A stretch of 64,000 bases of DNA, taken from contig NC_023036.2 of assembly GCF_000317305.3 (NCBI RefSeq), forward strand, positions 3,906,001 through 3,970,000, written 5' to 3'. Each line of letters starts with the position of its first letter. The first letter of the stretch is position 1. Below, in pieces: positions 25,638 through 34,300 of this stretch. The stretch comes from Mycolicibacterium neoaurum VKM Ac-1815D. GTDB lineage: Bacteria; Actinomycetota; Actinomycetes; Mycobacteriales; Mycobacteriaceae. Made by a program: the position numbers and the translations under genes. The notes under the pieces are model-generated. The model did not search any database and was not told where the DNA came from. It saw nothing but the letters and a program-made list of their open reading frames with translations.

Positions 25638-26928
25638 GGGCTTTCCTCCTGTTGTCGGTCTGCACTGCGGGGGTGGCGAAAACATCGGATCCCAGCACCC
25701 GGTCGGACAACCGGCCCAGGCAGCTGAGGTTGGGGAAACCGGGTCCCTGGGTCAACCCGGCGAGTCCGGGCAGGAACAACTTCGGGTCGACATCGTCGAC
25801 CGACAGGTCATAGCCGATGGATTCGGTGATGCTGTCGGCGGTCAGCGGTCCGCCCAGTCCGAGCTCCAGCACATCGAGCGCCTCCTGCCGCAGCAGCGGG
25901 ACGAACCACATGGCGTTGGCGCCGGACCCGTCGATCACCAGGTCGAAACCGTGCACCGTCTCCAGCCGTTCGCCGCCGCGCTCGGTCTGCAAGGTGAGCC
26001 GGATCCGCTCGTCGCGGGCCACCGCGTGCGCCACCCGGCCGCGCAGGTGCCGGATCCGGTCATCGGCCAGCAGCGCGTCCTGCACCCGCACCGAGAACAC
26101 GCCGCGGTCGGTGCGGTTCATCGCGTCGCGTTTCTCCGCGGGTGTCAGCCCTGCCCAGTGGATGGGATCGGAGTACAGCGAGTTCTCGAAGAATCCCTCG
26201 CCGCGGGTGAACAGGGTGACCTGCGGTGAGATCACCGTGATGGTCGAAACCCGGTGGCGGAAAAGCTCGTCGAGCATGGTGCCGGCCGTCTCGCCGCCAC
26301 CGATGACGGCGACGCGGTCCGCCGAGATCAGCTCGTTCTGGGCGGCCCGATGCCAGAATTGCGCGATCGAGAGCACCCGTGGGTTGCCGGGCAGCAGGGA
26401 CCGCTCGGCCTGCCCCGGCCCGGTGATCATCAACGCGTCGGCATGCACGACGCCCTCGCGGGTGCCCAGCTCCCAACGGGTCGCGTCGTCGGTGTATTGC
26501 AACCCGATCTCGGTGACATCGCCGGTGCGCACCTGCATCCCGATATTGCTCGCCACCCAGTTCAGGTACTGGCTCCATCGTTTGTGCGTCGGCGCGGGCC
26601 TGCCGCGGTCGATCCACTCCGCGAACTGCCCCGACGAGACGAGATAGGACTGCCAGCTGTGCCGCATCATCCGCTCGTCGAGCTCGGCGTTGCGCCGCGC
26701 GACGAGTGCGGACTGGTACGGGAAACCGATATCCTTCTCCGGTCCGGTGCCCAGGCGGTGCTGGCCGTCGGTCCAGCCGCCGGCGGCCTGCCAGTTGGCC
26801 GCCACCGCGGTGCGCTCGATCGCCACCACCTCGGGGGCGGGAACCCCCATCGCCCGCAGCTCGGCGGCCTTGGCCGCCACCGCGATGGCCTTCACCCCGG
26901 CACCGATGACGGCAAGCGTCTTGGTCAT
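25615..26928 (-). CDS. mbtG: Lysine N6-monooxygenase MbtG
   Basis: 437 residues; FAD- and NADPH-dependent enzyme that N-hydroxylates the epsilon-amino groups of lysine for the two hydroxamate iron ligands of mycobactin. FAD fold: LAVIGAGVKAIAVAAKAAEL; NADPH fold: VAVIGGGETAGTMLDELF; C-terminal LFLPGLAGLTQGPGFPNLSCLGRLSDRVL. Starts in an ATGA overlap with mbtF. Length and order match M. tuberculosis. Confidence 0.95.
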   Translation of the reverse strand: MTKTLAVIGAGVKAIAVAAKAAELRAMGVPAPEVVAIERTAVAANWQAAGGWTDGQHRLGTGPEKDIGFPYQSALVARRNAELDERMMRHSWQSYLVSSGQFAEWIDRGRPAPTHKRWSQYLNWVASNIGMQVRTGDVTEIGLQYTDDATRWELGTREGVVHADALMITGPGQAERSLLPGNPRVLSIAQFWHRAAQNELISADRVAVIGGGETAGTMLDELFRHRVSTITVISPQVTLFTRGEGFFENSLYSDPIHWAGLTPAEKRDAMNRTDRGVFSVRVQDALLADDRIRHLRGRVAHAVARDERIRLTLQTERGGERLETVHGFDLVIDGSGANAMWFVPLLRQEALDVLELGLGGPLTADSITESIGYDLSVDDVDPKLFLPGLAGLTQGPGFPNLSCLGRLSDRVLGSDVFATPAVQTDNRRKAHEQQSIR

Positions 26929-29900
26929 GAGATCACCTCGTTCAGTGCTTCCTGCCACAGCGCCTGCCAGGTCGCGACATCCTCGGCGGTGAAGATGTCA
27001 GGCAGTGTGCGCCACTGGGTTCCGAGCACGGGAGCTCCGTCCTTCTCGACGATCAGCACGTTGAGTGTGATCTCGTGGCGAATGGCCAGATTCGGCTCCG
27101 GGATCCGCGACACATCGTTGAGCAGCGCCCGGTCAACCGTGAGCGCCGACCGCCCGGGGACCTGGCGGAGCCGGCCGAGATAGTTCAGCAGCACCTGCGG
27201 GTCGCGGTGGCCGCCGAGACGTTCGGCGGTGTCACCGCGCAGGTATCGCAGCAGGGCGTAGTCGATGCCGTCACCGGGTATGGCGGCCAGCTCGGCGGCC
27301 ACCCCGAGAGCATCCTCGGAGGCCAACCGCACCGGGTAGATGGCACTGAGCAGTCCGACGGTATCGCCGGTGTCGATCTGCCGGTTGTCGTCGGCCACCC
27401 CTTCCGAGACCGCGATATCGGCCCGGCCGTGGGTCTCGATGGCCAATAGCGGTGTGCCCACGACATGTCCGTGCCGATGTCGCCACGCGGTGATCGTGCG
27501 CGCGGTCGCCGCCGCCAGCACCTCGGTCACCCCGACCGGAGCCGCCAGCACCCGGGCGGTGAGCGCTCTGCCGACGAACGCCATGCTGATCTCGGCATCG
27601 GCGGCCCGGTCCGTATCCGGACGGACCCGCCGGGCACCCAGATCGGGATCGGGGCCCGCGAGTTGACGTTCCCAGAAATCGCAGGTGTCCAGTTTCAACG
27701 CGCGCTCGGCGAGCAGTCTCGACCAACGCCGTAGCGAGGTGTGCTCGCGGACCGGCATCGGATTGTGGTCGGCAGCCAGTGCGTGCCAGCCGGTTTCGAG
27801 TTCACCGAGCACGATCTGCCAGGACGCGGGATCCATCGCCAACACATGCGCGGTCAACACCAGGACCTCGGCACCGCTGTCATGGTGCAGCCAGACCGCG
27901 TCGAACAGCACGCCGCGTTCGGGATCGAGCCGTTGGATCGAGGAGTCGGTGTGCTCGGCGACGGCGGCCGCCAGATCACCGGTCGCCCGCGCCTCGGTGA
28001 GCAGATCCCTCTCGCGCGACTGCTCGACCAGGTTCATCGCGGCCCGGTCGAGTCGGCATCGGAGCACCTCGTGACCGTCGATCACGTTGCCCAGCAACAG
28101 CTCCAGGCGCTCCCGGGTGACATCGGCGGGCAGCCGGATCGCCTCGGTCTGGGCCAGTCGGCGGGCATCCCCGTGGGCCAGTAGCCAGTGTGCCGCGGGC
28201 AGCAGCGGGATCACTCCGGTGTCGTCGGTGTCCACCGGATCGCCGACGATATCGCCGTCGATGGCGCTCGCCAGCTCGCGCACGGTCGCACATTCCAGCA
28301 TCAGCCTGGCCCGCAGCGGAATTCCGCGCCGGCGCACCGCCTGCACCACCGACAACGCCACGATGCTGTCCAGTCCCAGATCCAGGAAATCGGCGTTGAC
28401 GTCGACCACTCGGGCATCGAGCAGATCCCCGAGCACCTCGGCGATCGCGATCTCGGTCTCGGTGCTCGGCGCGGCGAACTCCGCGGCCACCCCGACACCG
28501 CGATCGGCGTCGAGTGCGGCCAGTGCCCGGTCGTCGACCTTCCCGTGGGCGGTCAGCGGGATCTCATTCACATCGATGATGTGGTGCGGGACAAGGTACT
28601 TGGGCAGCGTCGCGGTGAGCATCCTGCGCAGTTCCGAGGTGGCCACCTCGGACACCACATACGCCGTCAGCCGCGGACCGCTGCGGTGCCTGCGCACCGC
28701 GACATGGGCGTGTCGCACCTCGGGGTGCCGGTACAGCGCGGCGGTCACCTCACCGGGCTCCACCCGGAAGCCCCGGATCTTGACCTGGTCATCGCTGCGC
28801 CCGAGGTAGTGCAACGCACCCGACCCCGGTAGCCGCCGCACGACGTCCCCGGTGCGGTACATCCGGCGGCCCGGATGGGTCGGATCGGCGACGAACCGGG
28901 CCGCGGTCTCCCCCGGCCTGCCGAGATAGCCGCGAGTGAGCTGCCCACCGCTGAGGTACAACTCGCCGGCCACGCCGTCGGGAACCGCACGCAACCACGA
29001 GTCCAGCACATGGGCGGCGCTCGTCGCCGTCGGGTCGCCGATGCACGGTTGCGGGTGGTCGGCGATTGCGGCGACCACCGCCTCGACGGTGGTCTCGGTC
29101 GGCCCGTAGCAGTTGTGCGCGCGCATCCCGCTGCGTTCACATTCGGTGCGGATGCCCTGCCACGCCGCGGTGTCGATGTTCTCCCCACCGAGGGCCAGCA
29201 CGGCCAACGGCACGGTCGACAGCAGGCCGGCGGCGCGCAACTGGCTGAACATCGACGGGGTGGTGTCGATCATGTCGACGCCGAACCGGCCGATCTCGGC
29301 GACCAGCGCCTCGGCGTCCCGTTGCACCGCATCGCTGACGATGTGGACGCAATGGCCCTCGAAAAGGGCCACCAGTGGCTGCCACGCCGCGTCGAAGGTG
29401 AACGACCAGGCGTGCGCGATCCGCAAGTCCCGACCGAGCCGGTCCCGCGCCGGTCGCAACATCCGGGCCGCGTGGTCGGCGCCGTAGGCGAGCACGGCCT
29501 GGTGGGTTCCGATGACACCCTTGGGTTTTCCGGTGGTGCCCGAGGTGAAGACGACGTAGGCGCCCTGGCCTGGGCGGACCGCCACGGTCGTGGAGTCGGC
29601 GGCGGTATCGCCGAGACCGGCCAGCAGCGCATCGTCGACGACGAGTTCGGCACCGGTCTGGGAGATGATCTCCTGCACGCGCTGCGAGGGCATCGCCGGG
29701 TCCAGTGGCACGATCAACCCACCGGCCTTGAGCACGGCGAGCATCGCCACCACGTAATCGGGTCCGCGGGCCAACAGGATCGGTACGGGCGTCTCGGCCC
29801 CCACTCCCCTGCGCTGCAGTCCCGCGGCCAATCGGTCTGCGGCGGTGTCGAGTTCACGGTAGGTCAGACTGCCGGAATCCCAGCTGAGCGCGGGCGCATC

Positions 29901-31310
29901 AGGACGCGTAAGGGCAACCGCGGTGATCGCGGCGTGGATACCGCCGCCGGCGGGCACGGATCGGGGTTGGGATTGCGTCACGTCGAGCTCGCCGTCGAGG
30001 GTGACGGCGATATCGCGCAGCGGACGGTCCCAGCCGGCGAGCAACCGCTGCACCACCACCAGTACCCGCTCGGCGAGCGTGGCCGGGTCGAGCAGACCGA
30101 GTGCGCCGTCGAGGGTTTCGACAAGCACCGTCAGCCGGCCATCGGTCGGGTGCGCGGCGATCGTCACCGGGAAATGCGACAGGCTCTCCAACGCCGCGGG
30201 CCGGATCACCGCATCGCCCATCGTGACATCGCCGCCACCGACCAGGCCGCCGGGCGGGAAGTTCTCGTAGACCAGCAGGGTGTCGTACAGCTCGCCGACG
30301 CCGCCCGCGGCGCGTAGCTCGGCGTGGCTGAGGAAGCTGTGCTCGCGCAGTTCGGCGGCTTCGCGCTGCACCGCAAGGCACTGCCGGCCCGCTCGCTCAG
30401 CCGGGTTCAACCGGATCCGCAGCGGGACGGTGTTGATGAACAGCCCCACCATCGACTCGACACCGGACAATTCGTCGGGTCGCCCCGACACCGTCACCCC
30501 GAACACCACATCGTCGCGGTCGGTGAACGCGGAAAGGATCGTCGCCCAGGCCATCTGGAACAACGTGCTGACGGTGACGCCACGGGCGCGGGCGGCCTCG
30601 ACCAGGCGCTCGGTGGTCTGCTCGTCGAGATCGGCCTCGGTACGCTCGGGCAACCCGCCCGAGGTGTCCCCGGACAGCGCCGGTGTCAGCATCGTCGGCC
30701 CGTCCAGGCCGTGCAGGTGGGTGTGCCAGCGTTGCCTGCTGGCCCCCGGGTCCCTGGCGGCCAGCCAGCCGATGTAGTCGCGGTAGGGCCGGGCCGGCGG
30801 CAGGACGGCGGTGTCGCCGCCGGCACCGTAGAGCGCCATGAGCTCGCTGACGAACACCGGCAGCGACCAGCCGTCGATCACGATGTGATGGGCGACGACC
30901 ACGAATCGCCACTGCGCGTCCGGCAGTTCGGCCAATACGAACCGGATCGCCGGTCCGTGCGCCAGATCGAAAGGCCGCGCGCGGGCCTGCAGTTCCACCG
31001 CGGCGGCCTCGTCGGCATCGGCGACCACCACGTGCTGCCAGGGCAGGTCGAAGGTCGCGGGGACCACCGCGACCGGTCTGCTGAGGTTGCCCTGGAAGAA
31101 GCTGACCCGGATGTTGGGATGGCGCTCCAACATCGCCTCGGCACACGACCGCAGCAGATCGGCGTCCAGGGCACCGGACACGTCGGCGGCCATCGCGATG
31201 ATGTACGGGTCAGCTCCGGCCTCGCTGTCGGTCAGTCCGGCAAGCGAGTACAACCCCTGTTGCAGCGGACTCAGTGCCATCACGTCGATGATGGCCGGTG
31301 CGTCACCCAT
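26925..31310 (-). CDS. mbtF: Mycobactin NRPS MbtF
   Basis: 1461 residues, the same length as M. tuberculosis MbtF. It adds the terminal (hydroxy)lysine that becomes the caprolactam of mycobactin. Domains: condensation with HHIVIDGWS (~142); adenylation with FTSGTTGKPKG (~590); carrier protein with LDLGLDSIVAL (Ser ~981); and a C-terminal epimerase-type condensation domain (~1020-1461). That last domain has AHVLAMDPASW in place of HHxxxDG and ETHGRAD in place of EGHGRE, so epimerisation is doubtful and it may serve in lactam release. It is separated from mbtE by a 14-nt tandem repeat and overlaps mbtG by 4 nt. Confidence 0.95.
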   Translation of the reverse strand: MGDAPAIIDVMALSPLQQGLYSLAGLTDSEAGADPYIIAMAADVSGALDADLLRSCAEAMLERHPNIRVSFFQGNLSRPVAVVPATFDLPWQHVVVADADEAAAVELQARARPFDLAHGPAIRFVLAELPDAQWRFVVVAHHIVIDGWSLPVFVSELMALYGAGGDTAVLPPARPYRDYIGWLAARDPGASRQRWHTHLHGLDGPTMLTPALSGDTSGGLPERTEADLDEQTTERLVEAARARGVTVSTLFQMAWATILSAFTDRDDVVFGVTVSGRPDELSGVESMVGLFINTVPLRIRLNPAERAGRQCLAVQREAAELREHSFLSHAELRAAGGVGELYDTLLVYENFPPGGLVGGGDVTMGDAVIRPAALESLSHFPVTIAAHPTDGRLTVLVETLDGALGLLDPATLAERVLVVVQRLLAGWDRPLRDIAVTLDGELDVTQSQPRSVPAGGGIHAAITAVALTRPDAPALSWDSGSLTYRELDTAADRLAAGLQRRGVGAETPVPILLARGPDYVVAMLAVLKAGGLIVPLDPAMPSQRVQEIISQTGAELVVDDALLAGLGDTAADSTTVAVRPGQGAYVVFTSGTTGKPKGVIGTHQAVLAYGADHAARMLRPARDRLGRDLRIAHAWSFTFDAAWQPLVALFEGHCVHIVSDAVQRDAEALVAEIGRFGVDMIDTTPSMFSQLRAAGLLSTVPLAVLALGGENIDTAAWQGIRTECERSGMRAHNCYGPTETTVEAVVAAIADHPQPCIGDPTATSAAHVLDSWLRAVPDGVAGELYLSGGQLTRGYLGRPGETAARFVADPTHPGRRMYRTGDVVRRLPGSGALHYLGRSDDQVKIRGFRVEPGEVTAALYRHPEVRHAHVAVRRHRSGPRLTAYVVSEVATSELRRMLTATLPKYLVPHHIIDVNEIPLTAHGKVDDRALAALDADRGVGVAAEFAAPSTETEIAIAEVLGDLLDARVVDVNADFLDLGLDSIVALSVVQAVRRRGIPLRARLMLECATVRELASAIDGDIVGDPVDTDDTGVIPLLPAAHWLLAHGDARRLAQTEAIRLPADVTRERLELLLGNVIDGHEVLRCRLDRAAMNLVEQSRERDLLTEARATGDLAAAVAEHTDSSIQRLDPERGVLFDAVWLHHDSGAEVLVLTAHVLAMDPASWQIVLGELETGWHALAADHNPMPVREHTSLRRWSRLLAERALKLDTCDFWERQLAGPDPDLGARRVRPDTDRAADAEISMAFVGRALTARVLAAPVGVTEVLAAATARTITAWRHRHGHVVGTPLLAIETHGRADIAVSEGVADDNRQIDTGDTVGLLSAIYPVRLASEDALGVAAELAAIPGDGIDYALLRYLRGDTAERLGGHRDPQVLLNYLGRLRQVPGRSALTVDRALLNDVSRIPEPNLAIRHEITLNVLIVEKDGAPVLGTQWRTLPDIFTAEDVATWQALWQEALNEVIS

Positions 31311-31338
31311 GTCTTGTCACTCGTGGCTTGTCACTCAT
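31297..31338 (-). repeat. Three 14-nt tandem copies at the mbtE-mbtF junction, with an 11-codon minicistron
   Basis: Read on the coding strand the copies are ATGAGTGACAAGCC, ACGAGTGACAAGAC and ATGGGTGACGCACC. The first two agree at 12 of 14 bases, and the third is the mbtF start. The first copy's ATG overlaps the mbtE stop (ATGA) but is out of frame with mbtF. It opens an 11-residue reading (MSDKPRVTRHG) that stops at 31303-31305, just past the mbtF start codon. Confidence 0.6.
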
Positions 31339-34300
31339 GGCTTTTCGTTTCCCCACCCCGCGGTCAGGGCGGCCAGCTCCTCCGGAGACAGCCCGGAGAC
31401 GGCCATCGGTGCATGGTGGGTGTCGTTGTTCATCCCGGAGGCGGTGGCCAGCCGTGACTTCTCGTCGACGGTGGCGGCCAGCTCGGCAAGGACCGGATGC
31501 TCGAACACCATCCGCGCGGTCAACGGCACACCGGCGTCGCGGGCCCGCGCGGCCAGTTGCACGGCCAGGATGCTGTCGCCGCCGAGAGTGAAGAAGTCGT
31601 CGTGTCGGCCGACCTCGGCCGCGGCCAGCAGGTCGGTCAGCATGTCCGCCAGCACGCGCTCGGTATCGGTGCGGGCGGGCTCGCTCGGTGCGGTGGTGGT
31701 GACGACGGGGCGCGGCAACGGGTCGGTCAGCGCCGCCAGCACGGTGACCGGTAGCGCGGCAAGGTGTTCGGGCAGTGCGCTGCGGTCGAACTCGGCGCCG
31801 GCATCCGACAGCACCACGTACCCGCCGAGCACCGCGCCACTGCGGGTCTCCCAGGTCCTGGTCAGCGCGGCGGCCACCCCGGGCACCGCCTCCAGGGCGG
31901 CCTGAACCTCGGGATCGCCGCTCTCCAGGTACTGCAGCTCACCATCGGCGGTCCAGCGTGCCCGATCGCCGGTGCGATACAGGAACCCGCTGCCGAACGG
32001 GTTCGCCGGGTAGCGGGACGCCGCGGCGGGCGACGCGGCCGCGGCCGCGGTGTCGATGGCTCCACCGGAGTAGTAGAGATCACCGGTGACACCGACCGCC
32101 ACCGGGCTCAGCCATTCGTCGAGCACGAAAACCCGGTCGGCACCTGCGGTCTGGGGTAGCCCGGTCCGCGGCGCGGTCGTGCCGGCGAACCGTGTCACGA
32201 CCTGATCTCCACCGGCGATTGTGATATCGCGCAGGGTGGCATCGGGGTTGTCGGCGAACGCCTCGATGACCCGCGCCAGCCAGCTGATCAGGCGCGCCGC
32301 GGTGTCCGGCCGGTAGAGCTCGGTGCGGTAGATGACGGTGCCCTGGTATCCGGCGGGGCCGCCGTCTGCGGCGGTCTCGGCGAAGAAGTTCAGCGACAGG
32401 TCCGCGTGCGCGACGTCGAAGGTCGGTTCCAGCGCGGTGAAACGGGTTTCACCGGCACCATCGGATCCGGTGGCGATGACCCGGTCGGCGGGCAGTTCCT
32501 CACGGACATGCACGACGACACCGAACAGCGGGTTGCGCGACAGCGAGCGCACCGGCGCCACCGCGTCGACCACCCGGTCGAATGGCAGGTCCTGATGTGC
32601 GTAGGCGCTGAGGGCCATCTCCCTGGTCCGGCGCAACACCTCCCGCACGGTCGGGTTGCCGTCCAGGTTGTTGCGCAACACGAGGATGTTGATGAAAAAG
32701 CCGATCAGGCCCTCGAGTTCGGGCTCGGTCCGGCCGGCGACCGGGGTGCCCAGCGCGATGTCCGTGCCCTCACCGGCCTTGTGCAACGCGACGGCGACGG
32801 CGGCCTGTAACAGCATGAACTCGGTGATGCCCAATTCCCTGGTGAGTTCGGTCAGCTTGGCGCGGGTGTCGGTGTCGATGGTGAACGGCAGCGCAGCACC
32901 CTCACCATCGGGTACCGGTGGCCTCGGGAAGTCCGGGCGCAGCCCGTTCTCCTCCGGCAGCCCGGCAAGCTGCTCCACCCAGTAGTCGCGCTGAGCCTCG
33001 ATGCTGGGGGTCTGACCACCCAGCAGCTGCGCCTGCCAGGCCGCGTAATCGGCGTACTGGATCGGCAGCGGCGCGAAATCCGGTGCCTGCCCGGCGCTGC
33101 GAGCCCGGTAGGCAGTCAACACGTCGGTGAACAACACGCCCGCCGACCAGTGGTCGGCGGCGATGTGATGCACCACCAGCGACAGCACATGAGCATCGCC
33201 GGTGCTGAGCACGGCGGCGCGCAGGGGCCGGTCGTTCTCCAGGTCGAAGCAGTACCGGCGCTCGGCGGTCAGCTCGGCCTGCAGCCACGCCTCACCCTCA
33301 CCGCGCGCCCGGCGCACCGGGACGTCAGCGACCGGATTCACGACCTGGTAAGGGGCACCGTCGATCTCGCGATAGGTGGTGCGCAGGATTTCGTGCCTGG
33401 CGACCACATCGTTGATGGCCGCGACGAAAGCGGCCGGGTCGGCGGGGCCCGTGAGCCTGGCGGCGAACGGGATGTTGTTGACCGGGTTGGGTCCGTCGAT
33501 ACGGAACTGGAACCATTGGCGCAGCTGGGCGGCCGACATCTGCAGCGGTCCACCGCGCGGCACCGTCACCATCGGTGGGCGATCCGAGCCGCCGCCCGCG
33601 GCGATCACGGTGTCGATGTGCCCGGCGATGGCGCCGACGGTGGCCAGCTCGAAGATCTCCTGCACACCAATATCGATCCGGCACCGTGACCGCACGGCGG
33701 CGACCAACTTGGTGGCCAGTAGCGAATGCCCGCCCAATTCGAAGAACGAGTCGTCGGCGCCGACCTGCTCGCGACCGAGTAGCTCACCGAACAGGCCGGC
33801 GACCTGCCGCTCGGTATCGGTGGTGGGCTCGCGGTAGGCGGTGGCCACCGAGATCTCCGGCTCGGGAAGCGCTCTGCGATCGATCTTGCCGTGCGCGGTG
33901 ATCGGGATCTCGCCGATCTCCACATAGGCGGCCGGGATCATGTACTCCGGCAGGGCAGCCGCGACGCGGCTGCGGATACGATCGATCTCCACGGTGGCGC
34001 CGTCGGCTGCCGGGGTGACATAGGCGACCAGACTCTTGCCGAGGCCGGGAACGTCGGTGGCGATGACGACGGCTTGCCCGACCGACGGGTCGACCGAGAT
34101 GGCGGCGGACACCTCACCGAGCTCGATGCGGAATCCGCGAATCTTGACCTGCTCATCGGCGCGACCGACGAATTCGATGTCCCCGTCGGCGTTTCGGCGG
34201 GCCAGGTCACCCGAGCGGTACATCCGTCGACCGGGACTGAACGGGTCGGCCACGAACCGTTCTGCCGTCAGGCCGAAGCGCTGATGGTATCCGTGCGCGA

